The notes beneath the pieces were generated by a model that ran no database searches, was not told where the DNA came from, and was given only the letters and a program-made list of their open reading frames with translations. A DNA stretch of 64,000 nucleotides from Acetobacter peroxydans. GTDB taxonomy: Bacteria; Pseudomonadota; Alphaproteobacteria; Acetobacterales; Acetobacteraceae. Of the stretch, positions 10,220-21,121 are shown piece by piece. Numbering within the stretch: position 1 is the stretch's first letter; each line of letters begins with the position of its first letter. The stretch lies in NCBI RefSeq assembly GCF_006539345.1, contig NZ_BJMV01000002.1:62001-126000 (forward strand), written 5' to 3'. The position numbers were made by a program, and so were the translations under genes.

Positions 10220-11236
10220 TCAGTTCTCTACGACCGAAGATGGCGCAGTGTCGGGACGCCTGAGGAGCGCGCGCAGCCGGGCGCTGCGTGCACGGGGATT
10301 GATGCGACATTCCGTCTCGCCGGGGCGTACGGCTTTGCCTGTCAGGGTTTTGAAGGCAGACTCTGCGCCCTGGCTCATGGCAGCGCGCGGATCATGGCGG
10401 GAGAAGGCGGCATCGCGTCCGGTTGCGCGCTGGAACGCCCGCTTTACCAGCCGATCTTCCAGCGAGTGGAAGGACACCACCACCAGGCGGCCACCGGGAG
10501 CCAGAAGTGTCAGCGCCTGTGTCAGGCCGCGTTCGATTTCGCCCAGTTCGTCATTGACCGCAATCCGCAGGCCCTGAAATGTGCGGGTGGCGCCGTCCAG
10601 CCCTGAGCGATCGTGCGGCACGTTGGCGCGGACCAGCTCTGCCAGTTGCAGCGTGGTGGTAAAGGGCTCTTCTGCCCGGGCGGCAACAATCGCGCGGGCC
10701 ACGCGCCGGGCGTGCCGCTCCTCACCATAGAAATGGATGATGTCGGCCAGTTCCTGCTCCGAAGCCGTGTTGACCAGATCGGCTGCACTCCGGCCCGATT
10801 TTTCCATCCGCATGTCAAGCGGGCCATTGTGCCGGAATGAAAAACCCCGTTCGGCTTCATCCAACTGAAAGGATGAAACCCCCAGATCCATAACAATGCC
10901 GTTGAAAGCGGGCGCGTTTGCGGCCCGCGCCAGATCGGCCATGCTGCCAAAACCGCCGTGCAGCATGTGCAGGCGTCCGCCCTGTCCGTGACTTTCAAGA
11001 GCCGCGCGCAGGGCGTTGCCACGGGCGATGGCGTCCGGGTCGCGGTCGATGGCCCAGAGCGTGCAGGCGGCGGTATCCAGAATGGCGCGGGTATAACCGC
11101 CCCCGCCAAAGGTGCAGTCCAGTATGGCTTCGCCATCGGCAGGGGCCAGATAGTGCAGCACTTCCGCCAGCATGACAGGCACATGCCCGGCCTGTGGCAA
11201 AAGGTCGGAAGCCAGCGGGAGGGTGGCGGCGTTCAT
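10220..11236 (-). CDS. rsmH: RsmH (MraW), 16S rRNA m4C1402 methyltransferase
   Basis: RsmH methylates N4 of C1402 in the 16S rRNA decoding site using S-adenosylmethionine. The 338-residue protein has [10 protein letters not shown] near the start, the SAM-binding segment [14 protein letters not shown], the family motif [20 protein letters not shown], and [14 protein letters not shown] towards the C terminus. Its ATG overlaps the mraZ TGA by 4 nt. It sits second in the wall operon, as in most bacteria. Confidence 0.97.
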   Translation of the reverse strand: MNAATLPLASDLLPQAGHVPVMLAEVLHYLAPADGEAILDCTFGGGGYTRAILDTAACTLWAIDRDPDAIARGNALRAALESHGQGGRLHMLHGGFGSMADLARAANAPAFNGIVMDLGVSSFQLDEAERGFSFRHNGPLDMRMEKSGRSAADLVNTASEQELADIIHFYGEERHARRVARAIVAARAEEPFTTTLQLAELVRANVPHDRSGLDGATRTFQGLRIAVNDELGEIERGLTQALTLLAPGGRLVVVSFHSLEDRLVKRAFQRATGRDAAFSRHDPRAAMSQGAESAFKTLTGKAVRPGETECRINPRARSARLRALLRRPDTAPSSVVEN

Positions 11237-11778
11237 GGTGTGCTCTCTCCCCGACCTGCTGCGGCATGGCCCGCTGCGGGGATGCTGACGCGGCGGGATT
11301 TCTGGCGGGCGTCGGCACGGCGCAGGCGCGCGGCTTCAGGCTCCCATATCTGAAAAATGCGCCCCAGCCCCATGAAGGAGACGAGCGGGCTGCCGCTCAG
11401 CCCCGCATGTTCCCGCAGGAAGTCCGGCAGAATGATCCGTCCTTCGCGGTCGGGGTCCATCGGGTAGGCATCGGCATACAGAGCGGCGGCGAGGTCGTCA
11501 TGTTCGTCGGAGAACATGTCAAGCCGGTCGAGCGGCTCTGTCAGGCGGGCGAACGCTGTGGCGGGCCACGCCTCGATGCAGGGCAGGGTATGGGACGGGC
11601 GGAGAATCATCAGTGCGTTGCCCTCCGTCTGCTGGTCTCTGAGAACGGTGCGGAACCCGGCCGGAATCGAGACGCGTCCCTTGGCGTCGAACCGATTCTC
11701 ATGCGTGCCGAGAAAGACGCCCACAGCGATCAGAAATCCTTCCCCACCAATGCTTTCCTGCCCTGTGTCGTGGGACAT
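11233..11778 (-). CDS. mraZ: MraZ, transcriptional regulator of the division/cell-wall operon
   Basis: MraZ is a ring-forming DNA-binding repressor of its own operon. I took the ATG at 11778, giving 181 residues; a GTG at 11796 in the same frame is a possible alternative. Two AbrB-like DxxxR DNA-contact motifs are visible, DAKGR at about 31-35 and DREGR at about 110-114, matching the tandem SpoVT/AbrB fold. The protein is longer than the usual 140-150 residues because of an N-terminal lead of about 18 residues and a basic C-terminal tail. It is first in the operon, and a likely operator lies about 36 bp upstream. Confidence 0.95.
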   Translation of the reverse strand: MSHDTGQESIGGEGFLIAVGVFLGTHENRFDAKGRVSIPAGFRTVLRDQQTEGNALMILRPSHTLPCIEAWPATAFARLTEPLDRLDMFSDEHDDLAAALYADAYPMDPDREGRIILPDFLREHAGLSGSPLVSFMGLGRIFQIWEPEAARLRRADARQKSRRVSIPAAGHAAAGRGESTP

Positions 11779-11813
11779 GTAGGGCGGATAAGCCACACCA
11801 TATGGCCTTGTTT

Positions 11814-11837
11814 TGGGATAGCATGGGATAACATGGG
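11814..11837. promoter_or_regulatory. Probable MraZ operator: three TGGG repeats at exact 10-bp spacing
   Basis: On the plus strand TGGG occurs at 11814, 11824 and 11834. The spacers ATAGCA and ATAACA are nearly identical, so each unit reads TGGGATA-CA. Known MraZ sites are runs of TGGG direct repeats at roughly one helical turn. The block lies just upstream of the mraZ start. Assignment as the autoregulatory operator is inference from position and pattern. Confidence 0.7.
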
Positions 11838-12024
11838 AAGTAAATCAAAAAGGAAGAAAAAACACCGGAAAACAGCCATTTATTAAGTATTGTTAGCTTA
11901 ATTTTTCGGGCTGGCAGGTAATGTGTTCAAACAGAGGCCGCGCCTGTTGCGGCGCGGGGTATTCTGTTTGCGTTCACGTTTGGGTTTTGGCCGTGCGCTA
12001 ACAGGTGCAGGCGGGGGTTTAAAA

Positions 12025-12445
<421 letters not shown>

Positions 12446-12528
12446 CACCCTGCGGCGGCTGGCGGCGCAGGTCAAGGGGGCTGGTATGCGATACTGGTTT
12501 TTGCCTGAAAAAACGTTAGGCTCTGCCT

Positions 12529-13629
12529 ATGTCCGAGTTGCAGCAAACCTCCGAGCCCATGTCCGGTGTGTCTTCGGCCATTCCGGTCTATGCGCCGCCA
12601 CCCGTGCGGCCCAATCTGGCCTCGCGCCTTCTGCTGTACTGGCTGGCGTGGCAAAAGCGCCGCCGCAGGCAGGCGGCAACAAGACAATGCCCACCGACCA
12701 ATGCCGGTGATGGCGGTCGGGAGCGGCCCAGCCCCGCAGATCACGAGGTGCAGGCGCATTTTCTTAAGGCTCTGCGGCGGGGTATGGATACGCCTTCCTT
12801 TCCTGTCGGGCTGTCCTCCCTTCCGCTGCGCAGGGTGGTAACGCTCAGCGTACCAACAGACGCGGGAGAGCTGTCGGCACGCCTTTTTATTCCGCGTGGT
12901 TCCGTGCGGGGCGCCGTGCTCTACCTGCATGGCGGCGGGTTTGTGCACTGTGGCCTGAACTCGCACCACGGTATGTGCTGCCGTCTGGCACGGGCTTCAG
13001 GGGCGGCGGTGCTACTGGTGGATTACCGTCTGGCGCCTGAGCACCGTTTTCCAGCGGCGGTGGAGGACTCTCTTGCGGCCCTGCGTTGGCTGGCGGGTGC
13101 TTCCGCCCGCTACTGGGGTGGCAGTGTGGCTGTGGCGGGGGATAGCGCAGGGGGTAATCTGGCGGCTGTGGTGGCACAGGAAGCACGCGCGGGCGCAGCG
13201 CCGCTACCCGTCATGCAGCTTCTGTATTATCCGACCCTGTACGGGCGGCGGCTGTTTCCCTCACACCAGACCTATGGCAGCGGGTATTTTCTCTCTCGCA
13301 AGTCCATGGAATGGTATGCAGACCAGTATATCAGCGGCGAGCAGGACTGGGATGACACGCGCTTTGCCCCTGGTGGCCATCCTGACCTGTCTGGCCTGCC
13401 TCCTGCCGTGATCATTACGGCGGAATGCGATCCGCTGCGGGATGAAGGGGCTGCGTATGCGCATGCCCTGCGGAGGGCAGGTGTACGGGTGCTCTACCAC
13501 TGCTACCCTGGGGCCCTCCATGCGTTCCTGAATTTTTACGCCTTTATGCCGTACGGCAAGGCGGCCTTGCGGCTGGGCGGTGCAGCCCTGCGGCGGGCTT
13601 TCAGGCCGCAGGACGTGCGAGAAGCTTAG
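12529..13629 (+). CDS. Alpha/beta hydrolase of the HSL (hormone-sensitive lipase) esterase family
   Basis: This is a carboxylesterase-type serine hydrolase of 366 residues. The HSL oxyanion signature HGGGF is at 134-138, the nucleophile elbow GDSAGGN at 204-210 (Ser206), the acid in DPLRDEG at about 301 and the histidine in HAFLNF at 331. An N-terminal extension of about 95 residues rich in basic residues precedes the fold. No signal peptide is evident, so it is probably cytoplasmic. The physiological ester is not predictable. The 3' end overlaps the convergent gene at 13626 by 4 nt. Confidence 0.88.
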   Translation: MSELQQTSEPMSGVSSAIPVYAPPPVRPNLASRLLLYWLAWQKRRRRQAATRQCPPTNAGDGGRERPSPADHEVQAHFLKALRRGMDTPSFPVGLSSLPLRRVVTLSVPTDAGELSARLFIPRGSVRGAVLYLHGGGFVHCGLNSHHGMCCRLARASGAAVLLVDYRLAPEHRFPAAVEDSLAALRWLAGASARYWGGSVAVAGDSAGGNLAAVVAQEARAGAAPLPVMQLLYYPTLYGRRLFPSHQTYGSGYFLSRKSMEWYADQYISGEQDWDDTRFAPGGHPDLSGLPPAVIITAECDPLRDEGAAYAHALRRAGVRVLYHCYPGALHAFLNFYAFMPYGKAALRLGGAALRRAFRPQDVREA

Positions 13630-14120
13630 GGGATAGGATGAAACTGCCCCGGTGAGTTCTGGTCGGACAGCACCGTGCGCTCCATCCGGTTGACCTGCAG
13701 GGTAAACAGTTTGGGCAGTTCCCCCTTGGGGCCGGGACAGGACTCTGAATGTTTTTCCATGACATCCATCCGGGTGGCGGTAGGGGCGTCATTGCCGTTG
13801 ACGATGAACAGCAGGCACTCGGGTCGGTCGTGTGTCATGCCGTTATGGGTGATGACAAGCCGCAGGTGACGGATCAGGGCCGTATCGTCAAACCAGCTTT
13901 CCGGGCGGAACGTGTAGCGGTCCACCAGCCGTTCCATCATGCCACTTTTGCTCAGCCCGATCATGAGCAGGGCGAGCGGGAGCACAAGGGCAATCCGCCG
14001 CAGGGCGTGCTGGCGCAGGGTGCGTTTGCCCGCAGGGCCGCGCGGCGCTCTGGCCAGCAGGCTGCTGAGTGATTTGACCCACTTCGGGCCTGTAGGGGGT
14101 GTGGTGTTGGGGGAGGTCAT
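13626..14120 (-). CDS. Hypothetical single-pass membrane protein downstream of zwf
   Basis: This 164-residue protein of unknown function starts with MTSPNTTPP. Its ATG overlaps the zwf TGA as ATGA, so it is probably co-translated with zwf. One hydrophobic segment (about 45-60, LVLPLALLMIGL) follows a basic cytoplasmic-type N terminus. The remaining roughly 100 residues would be periplasmic and include two cysteines (in PECLLF and SESCPG). I recognise no domain. Coupling to zwf may be positional only. Confidence 0.7.
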   Translation of the reverse strand: MTSPNTTPPTGPKWVKSLSSLLARAPRGPAGKRTLRQHALRRIALVLPLALLMIGLSKSGMMERLVDRYTFRPESWFDDTALIRHLRLVITHNGMTHDRPECLLFIVNGNDAPTATRMDVMEKHSESCPGPKGELPKLFTLQVNRMERTVLSDQNSPGQFHPIP

Positions 14121-15589
14121 GTCAGCATATCCTCGTGCCATAGGGCGCCGTCACGCGCCAGCAGCGCGCGGGTGGAGGGTGGCCCCCAGCCGCCTGCCGC
14201 ATAGGGTTCAAGGGGGGTGAGGCCCTGCCGCCAGGTTTCAAGGATCGGTTCTACCCATTTCCATGAGGCTTCGACCTCATCGCGACGGATGAACAGCGCC
14301 GGGTCACCCCGCACGGCGTCAAGCAAAAGGCGCTCGTAGGAATCCTGATACGAGATGGAAAACCCATGCTCGTAAGACATGGAAAGCGTTGCGTTGCGAA
14401 CGCGCAGCCCCCCGGCACCGGGGTCGCGCACACCTAGAACAAGCGCCAGTTCACCATGTGGATCGATCCGGATAACCAGCCTGCCGGAAGACGGCATGTT
14501 GGTGAAAATCGGCCAGGGTTGGGGGCGGAACTGAATGACGATTTCGGTCGTCTTGGTGGCCAGGCGTTTGCCCGTGCGCAGATAGAATGGCGTATTGCCC
14601 CAACGGGCCGTGCGGATTTTTGTGCGGATGGCTACAAAGCTTTCCGTGTTGCTCGCCCGGCCCGTGCCGAGGTCATGCGTATAGTCGGCCACGTCCTGAC
14701 CTTTCAGCCGCCCGGCCGTATACTGCCCACGAATGACGTTCTGCCTCACCATGTCGGGGGTCATGGGGCGCAGGGCGTTCAGAACCTTGAGCTTTTCATT
14801 GCGCAGGTCATCAGCCCGGAGTGATGCTGGCGCGTCCATTGCCACCATGCACAGCACCTGTAGCAGATGGTTCTGCACCATGTCGCGCAGGGCGCCTGCC
14901 TCGTCATAATAGCCGCCGCGTCCGCTGATGCCCACGGTTTCCGCCGCCGTGATCTGTACATACTCAATGGCCTCGGTCGACCAGAGCCTTTCCAGAACCG
15001 GATTGGCGAAGCGCAGTGCCAGAATGTTTTGCACGCCTTCTTTGCCAAGGTAATGATCAATTCGGTAGATTGATTCTTCAGGAAAGAAGCGGCCTACCCC
15101 GCTATTGACCTCGCGCGCGGTGGCAAGACTGGTGCCGATGGGTTTCTCCAGTACCATACGCGCGGACGGGCTGATCAGGTCGTGGGTTGCCAGTGCGGCA
15201 CAGATCTGGCCGTAGAGCGAGGGCGCTGTGGCCAGATAGAAAACGCGTATCCGTCCGGGGTCGGGCAGAGCTTCGCGCAGCGACGGCCAGTCGGATTCAG
15301 GGTGTGTTGCATCAAGCTGGATATAGTGCAGCAGGTCGATAAAGCTGCGGAGCACCTCCTGATCCGCCGCCACGTCCGGGGCGAATTTGTGCAGGTATTC
15401 CAGAATATACGCGCGGAATGCTTCTGGCGTGTAATCCGAGCGCGCGACACAGATCAGGCGCGTATCCTGCCCGAATTCCCCGGCATGGAACCGGCGCAGG
15501 AATGCGGGCAGCAGCTTGCGGCGTGTCAGGTCACCGGTTGCGCCGAAAATGACGTAATCGAAGGGTTCCGTACGGTTGACGAGCGCCAT
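14117..15589 (-). CDS. zwf: Glucose-6-phosphate 1-dehydrogenase
   Basis: This enzyme oxidises glucose 6-phosphate to 6-phosphogluconolactone and reduces NAD(P)+, feeding the pentose phosphate pathway that carries much of the sugar flux in acetic acid bacteria. The 490-residue protein has the dinucleotide motif GATGDLTRRK at 16-25, EKP at 148-150 and the active-site signature RIDHYLGKE at 176-184. Length matches the family. Its promoter lies in the gap before the divergent gapR-type gene. Confidence 0.96.
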   Translation of the reverse strand: MALVNRTEPFDYVIFGATGDLTRRKLLPAFLRRFHAGEFGQDTRLICVARSDYTPEAFRAYILEYLHKFAPDVAADQEVLRSFIDLLHYIQLDATHPESDWPSLREALPDPGRIRVFYLATAPSLYGQICAALATHDLISPSARMVLEKPIGTSLATAREVNSGVGRFFPEESIYRIDHYLGKEGVQNILALRFANPVLERLWSTEAIEYVQITAAETVGISGRGGYYDEAGALRDMVQNHLLQVLCMVAMDAPASLRADDLRNEKLKVLNALRPMTPDMVRQNVIRGQYTAGRLKGQDVADYTHDLGTGRASNTESFVAIRTKIRTARWGNTPFYLRTGKRLATKTTEIVIQFRPQPWPIFTNMPSSGRLVIRIDPHGELALVLGVRDPGAGGLRVRNATLSMSYEHGFSISYQDSYERLLLDAVRGDPALFIRRDEVEASWKWVEPILETWRQGLTPLEPYAAGGWGPPSTRALLARDGALWHEDMLT

Positions 15590-15819
15590 AAGCAGAGTTC
15601 CGGCAGGGCGGGCAGTATAAGCCGCTGTAGAGGGGGACGGGTGCTGTTCGTAAGGGAACGCGCAAAGTTACTGCTGTGCTTATGGGAGAGGCATTGCCCG
15701 TTTGCAAGAGTGGCCTTGTGTGGGATCATTGACCCCATGCCCGTGCCGCGATAAGCCCGCGCCTTCGTGGCGCGTCTGTGGCGCGGAAAGACATGATGCT
15801 AACGAGAGGGCTGCTTGAT

Positions 15820-16092
15820 ATGGATGGCGAACATTTCTCCGGTGATGAAGATCCGGCAGCAGGGGGCATTGCAGCGGATCGGCTGCGGAGCATTATCGAA
15901 CGGGTCGAACGCCTGGAAGAAGAGCGCAAGGCGCTTGCAGGCGACATCAAGGATATTTTTACAGAAGCCAAATCTGCCGGGTTTGATGTAAAGGTCATTC
16001 GTCAGATCATCCGCATTCGCAGGCAGGAGCCGGCGGAGGTGGAAGAACAGGAAACGCTTCTGGATATCTATCGCCGCGCGCTGGGTATGTAA
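15820..16092 (+). CDS. gapR: GapR-family (DUF2312) DNA-binding protein
   Basis: GapR is a small nucleoid-associated protein that binds AT-rich or overtwisted DNA and helps topoisomerases during replication in Caulobacter. The 90-residue product from the ATG at 15820 has the DUF2312 core: a long helix with ERVERLEEERKALAGDIKD, then EAKSAGFDVKVIRQIIRIRR. I prefer this start because GAGAGGG precedes it at suitable distance and the length fits the family. In-frame ATGs at 15793 and 15796 would add 8-9 residues. It is divergent from zwf. Confidence 0.9.
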   Translation: MDGEHFSGDEDPAAGGIAADRLRSIIERVERLEEERKALAGDIKDIFTEAKSAGFDVKVIRQIIRIRRQEPAEVEEQETLLDIYRRALGM

Positions 16093-16119
16093 GCGCGCAA
16101 AAGCACGGATCGGCTTGCC

Positions 16120-16899
16120 ATGACATCGTTCTCCTTTCCCGAGTGGATGCCTCTCTGGGGCCAGTTGCTGATGCTGGCGGGGGGTATTCTGTTCGGAATG
16201 GCGTTCATGATGATGCCTTTTGCCGTGTTCGGGGTGAAAGGCAGGCTGGCCGAACTGTCGCTTCAGGTCGGTGAGCTTCAGGCGCAGTTACGTGCCCAAA
16301 GCCTGCGTGAGCCAGTCGCGCAGACCGCACCAGCACCCCCGAGTGATGACGCCGTGCGCAACGCATCCGTTGTTGGTATTATGGTCGAGGAAGTCCATGC
16401 GGCCTTCCCGTATGAAGGACAGCAGGATAACACGCCTCCACAAGCGGCCGCAGGCGGCGTGTCCGGTAATGTGCCATCAAGGATGCCACTAAGGGAACCG
16501 CCGGTACTGGTTGCGTTGCACACGCCCCGCGTGTCCGATGCGTATGAACCAAGGCAGAGCGTCCCGCCCATACCGTCTCCCGCTGTGCCACCCCGGCCGG
16601 AAGGCTGGCGTGAACAGCGTATGCCATGGCACGAGACCGAAGGCGCTCCAGAAGATTCTGTGCCGGAGACAGCGGCGCAGATTATGCGTCGGCAGCGCGC
16701 GCCAGATGCCAATCAGCCTGTCTGGCGGCCCGACTTTTCACAGGAAAGCAGTGCGTACTCTGCGGCGCGGGAGAGGGGGGCGAATAGTGCAGGCGTATCC
16801 ACACCTCTTTATCCTCTTCGAAACGAAGAGCGGCCCGAGCGGACAGAGCCTACTCTGAATTGGCCGGTCAGAGAACGACGAGATCATCACGATGGATGA
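16120..16899 (+). CDS. Hypothetical membrane-anchored Pro-rich protein
   Basis: This 259-residue protein is of unknown function. A single N-terminal membrane segment lies at about 11-35 (LLMLAGGILFGMAFMMM), followed by a short helix (LAELSLQVGELQAQLRAQ) that could form a coiled coil. About 200 residues of Pro/Arg/Glu-rich, apparently disordered sequence follow. It sits 27 nt after the GapR-type gene in the same direction. Its last 32 nt overlap the 3' end of convergent proB. Such proteins evolve fast, and I know of no assigned domain. Confidence 0.65.
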   Translation: MTSFSFPEWMPLWGQLLMLAGGILFGMAFMMMPFAVFGVKGRLAELSLQVGELQAQLRAQSLREPVAQTAPAPPSDDAVRNASVVGIMVEEVHAAFPYEGQQDNTPPQAAAGGVSGNVPSRMPLREPPVLVALHTPRVSDAYEPRQSVPPIPSPAVPPRPEGWREQRMPWHETEGAPEDSVPETAAQIMRRQRAPDANQPVWRPDFSQESSAYSAARERGANSAGVSTPLYPLRNEERPERTEPTLNWPVRERRDHHDG

Positions 16900-17995
16900 G
16901 CTCGTCCCGGCCTGAACGCCCTAGGATATTGGCGACTTCCGTGGACTGGTGCCCCGCGATGCGGCGGGCATCTTCTGCATCATAAGCAGCCAGCCCATGT
17001 GCTAAAATCCGACCGGATGCGCTGACGACATCAACAAGGTCGCCCTGCGAAAAAGCGCCGCGCACCTCCACCACGCCTGCGGGCAGCAGGGAGCCGCCGT
17101 GCTGTAGGGCTTTCGCCGCACCGGCATCCACCACAATTTCCCCCACCGGGTTCAGGCTCCCTGCAATCCACTGTTTGCGGGCGGTATGAGCATGAGGCTG
17201 GGGCAGAAACCACGAGCACTGTGCGCCGTCCATGAGGGCGCGCAGGGGATTAAGCGTTTTGCCCAGAGCAATAGCCATGGCGCAGCCCGAGCGTGTGGCA
17301 ATGCCGGCTGCCAGGAGTTTGGTGCGCATACCGCCGGAGGAATAGCCGGGCGGCGGTTCGCCCCCCATGGCCTCGATTTCAGGCGTCAGGCTTTCAATAA
17401 CCGGCAGGTGGCGGGCGGCGGGGTTGGTACGGGGGTCGGCTGTGTATAGCCCGTCTATATCCGAGAGCAGGATGAGTTGGTCAGCCTCGGTCATCTGCGC
17501 CACGCGGGCTGCTAAACGATCGTTGTCACCAAAGCGGATTTCCGTGGTGGCGATGGTGTCGTTTTCATTGATGACGGGAATGCAGCCCAGATCAAGCAGG
17601 GTCGTGAGCGTTGCGCGGGCGTTCAGGTAACGGCGGCGGTCTTCTGTATCATCCGGTGTCAGGAGCAGTTGGGCGGCTGTCAGCCCCTGTGCCGAAAGGG
17701 CATTGCTCCAGGCCTGCGCCAGCTTGATCTGTCCTACGGCTGCAGCCGCCTGTTTCTCGGGCAGCCGTAAGGCGCGGTCTGTCAGGCCAAGACTGTGCCG
17801 CGCCAGCGCGATGGCGCCGGAGGAAACCACGCTAACCGCCGTGCCCTGCCTGCGCAGCATGGCGATATCCTCCGCCACGCTGGCCAGCCAGGCCTGACGG
17901 GGGGCAGCTTGCTCCGGGTCAACCACAAGCGCGCTGCCGATCTTGATAACCAGCCGCTTGGCATGGGCGAGAGAAGGGCGGGTAGCGTCGCGCAT
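16868..17995 (-). CDS. proB: Glutamate 5-kinase
   Basis: ProB phosphorylates L-glutamate to gamma-glutamyl phosphate, the first step of proline synthesis, and is usually feedback-inhibited by proline. The 375-residue protein has the amino-acid-kinase domain at about 10-255, with IKIGSALV near 17-24, SSGAIALAR and NENDTIATTEIRFGDND. A C-terminal PUA domain follows (about 275-355). It lies 71 nt downstream of obgE in the same direction, a common alphaproteobacterial arrangement. Confidence 0.96.
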   Translation of the reverse strand: MRDATRPSLAHAKRLVIKIGSALVVDPEQAAPRQAWLASVAEDIAMLRRQGTAVSVVSSGAIALARHSLGLTDRALRLPEKQAAAAVGQIKLAQAWSNALSAQGLTAAQLLLTPDDTEDRRRYLNARATLTTLLDLGCIPVINENDTIATTEIRFGDNDRLAARVAQMTEADQLILLSDIDGLYTADPRTNPAARHLPVIESLTPEIEAMGGEPPPGYSSGGMRTKLLAAGIATRSGCAMAIALGKTLNPLRALMDGAQCSWFLPQPHAHTARKQWIAGSLNPVGEIVVDAGAAKALQHGGSLLPAGVVEVRGAFSQGDLVDVVSASGRILAHGLAAYDAEDARRIAGHQSTEVANILGRSGRDELIHRDDLVVL

Positions 17996-18066
17996 CGGAA
18001 GTTCCCGGGCTTGGTCGGTGTTGTGGCGTGGCCTATGCCCCTGTCAGGCACGGGCCGGGGTTTGAG

Positions 18067-19191
<1,125 letters not shown>

Positions 19192-19461
19192 TTATTCAGC
19201 GGCCAGCGGCAGCGCGTCAACAGAGACATGCACCCGGCCTTCTGCACGGCGCTCGAAGCGCACGTTGCCATCAACCAGTGCAAACAGGGTGTGGTCGCGG
19301 CCAACGCCGACATTGCTGCCAGCCTTTACCTTCGTGCCACGCTGACGGATAATAATGTTACCCGCAATAACCTGCTCGCCACCAAACTTCTTGACGCCAA
19401 GGCGGCGCCCGGCGCTATCGCGCCCGTTGCGGGATGAACCGCCGGCTTTCTTTTGTGCCAT
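19192..19461 (-). CDS. rpmA: 50S ribosomal protein L27
   Basis: L27 reaches into the peptidyl-transferase centre of the 50S subunit. The 89-residue protein begins [20 protein letters not shown], the canonical N terminus without the cleavable extension of Firmicutes, and contains GVKKFGGE and IIRQRGTK. It lies 46 nt downstream of rplU on the same strand. Confidence 0.98.
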   Translation of the reverse strand: MAQKKAGGSSRNGRDSAGRRLGVKKFGGEQVIAGNIIIRQRGTKVKAGSNVGVGRDHTLFALVDGNVRFERRAEGRVHVSVDALPLAAE

Positions 19462-19507
19462 GACCTAAACTCCTCCGTGGGTCGTAACCAGCCTGTCCCA
19501 AGAGGGA

Positions 19508-19822
19508 TCAGGCGGCGTTGATTTCCTGAATGCGCAGAACAGTTACCGGCTGACGGTGACCGTTTTTACGACGGCTGTTCTGCCGACGGCGCTTCTTGAA
19601 GATGATGACCTTCTTGAGGCGGTCCTGAGCGATGACGGTGGCCGTAACCTTTGCGCCAGCGACGGTGGGTGCGCCGATCTGGGTGCCGTTCTCGCCGCCA
19701 ACGGCCAGAACGTCTTCAAAGGTAATGGTGGCGCCAGCTTCGACTTCCAGCTTTTCAACTTTCAGTACCATGTTGGGCTCAACCCGGTACTGCTTGCCGC
19801 CGGTGCGGATGACTGCGAACAT
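19508..19822 (-). CDS. rplU: 50S ribosomal protein L21
   Basis: L21 is a 23S-rRNA-binding protein of the large subunit. The 104-residue product starts [17 protein letters not shown] and has the basic [21 protein letters not shown] segment characteristic of L21. It is first of the rplU-rpmA(-obgE-proB) set, with the promoter expected upstream of 19822. Confidence 0.98.
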   Translation of the reverse strand: MFAVIRTGGKQYRVEPNMVLKVEKLEVEAGATITFEDVLAVGGENGTQIGAPTVAGAKVTATVIAQDRLKKVIIFKKRRRQNSRRKNGHRQPVTVLRIQEINAA

Positions 19823-20048
19823 GAACTCTACTCTCTTTCCGATCTCTTGATTTGCGCGGTGCAGTGCACAGGCGCAGAATCCTCACGCTTTTTCGTCTTT
19901 GGCCGTCCGGCTTGGCGCGGCATGGTTCCATCTTTGTGGATCAAGCTGGGCTTTTAAGGGGAATCTCTCCCCAGCGTCAACAGGAAACTGAAAATGCGCG
20001 CAGGGCTCTTGCACGCCACCTCAAACCGTGCGTATAAGCCCCACCCAT

Positions 20049-20138
<90 letters not shown>

Positions 20139-20139
20139 A

Positions 20140-20346
20140 ATTTCCCTTCCCACCCAGCCGCCAGCGTCCCGAGCAAGGTGGATTTCGATCCCATGACGCG
20201 GACTTCGCTCTCGTCGGCCTCGACGCGCTGGGTCAGCGCGCGCAAATGATCCCGCCGATAACCGTCTCCCTCGAGGTGGATATGCTCGCGAGCGGCTCGG
20301 GAGAATTGGCAGATCGTCGCGGGGTTGACGGTATTGTGCCGGAACT
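20140..20346 (-). pseudogene. Serine site-specific recombinase, C-terminal remnant
   Basis: Translating the minus strand gives residues resembling the C-terminal end of alphaproteobacterial serine recombinases: FRHNTVNPA, CQFSRAARE, GYRRDHLRALTQRVE and EVRVMGSKSTLL. Only about 65-70 residues remain of a protein normally of about 500 or more. No catalytic resolvase domain is left: upstream the frame runs into the divergent L,D-transpeptidase gene, and downstream it reads into the antisense of tRNA-Ser. The family is recognised from memory of its C-terminal sequence, so the call is moderately firm. Confidence 0.65.
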
Positions 20347-20349
20347 TTC

Positions 20350-20886
20350 ATGTTTATATTGAAGCAATGGATTCTGGTTGGCTCCGCGGTTGTGCTCGCA
20401 GCGGTAGTAGCTGTCAGCGGCGTTTATTTTGTGCTTCCAGTTCAGGCTCCTCCCATAAATCCATCTGTCGACTATATTGTGGTCGAAAAGCATCTGCATA
20501 TGATGCAACTACTTGATCACGGCACGGTCATAAGGACTTATCGGGTAGCACTTGGGCGGGGCGGCAAAGAGGCCAAATCCATGGCGGGCGACGATAAAGT
20601 TCCGGAAGGAACGTATCATATCGTTGGACGAAACCCACGCAGCGCCTTTCACCTCTCGTTGCGTATTGGCTATCCAACTGAACAGCAAAAACGGATTGCG
20701 CAAGGGCTCGGAGTTGATCCGGGTGGCGATGTCATGATCCATGGCATTCGTAATGGCCTTGGCTGGCTTGGAGGACTGCACACGAAAGTGGATTGGACAC
20801 GCGGGTGCATTGCCGTGACTGATTTTGAGATAGAAGAAATTTGGGAGTTGGTCCCCGATGGTACCCCGATTGAGATCAAGGCCTAA
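20350..20886 (+). CDS. L,D-transpeptidase (YkuD domain, YafK-like), membrane-anchored
   Basis: This is a periplasmic YkuD-fold enzyme. Such proteins make 3-3 cross-links or attach or detach proteins from peptidoglycan. The 178 residues have an N-terminal membrane anchor (about 8-28), then the YkuD domain at about 41-178. The active site reads HG at 131-132 and WTRGCIAV with Cys153, the variant seen in YafK-like members rather than the classical SHGC. It follows the recombinase scar and may be island cargo or the original neighbour. There is no obvious operon partner. Confidence 0.85.
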   Translation: MFILKQWILVGSAVVLAAVVAVSGVYFVLPVQAPPINPSVDYIVVEKHLHMMQLLDHGTVIRTYRVALGRGGKEAKSMAGDDKVPEGTYHIVGRNPRSAFHLSLRIGYPTEQQKRIAQGLGVDPGGDVMIHGIRNGLGWLGGLHTKVDWTRGCIAVTDFEIEEIWELVPDGTPIEIKA

Positions 20887-21121
20887 CGCCCGCTCCCTCT
20901 GCGGAATCTAAACTTACGCAGATCAAAAAAAGGCATTGCAAAAGCGGCCTTCACCGCACGGTTACAACGCTCGCAGGCCAGCTTCTGCTTCGAGTTGGAG
21001 ATCTTGTCGTTATCCAAGTTGTCACGGGGGGCACATGGACATATGCGGATGTTCGACGGTAGTATTTGAATATTAGACTTCAAGCAGCTTCGTGGATTGT
21101 ATCCTGGGCCGGTATATCGCA

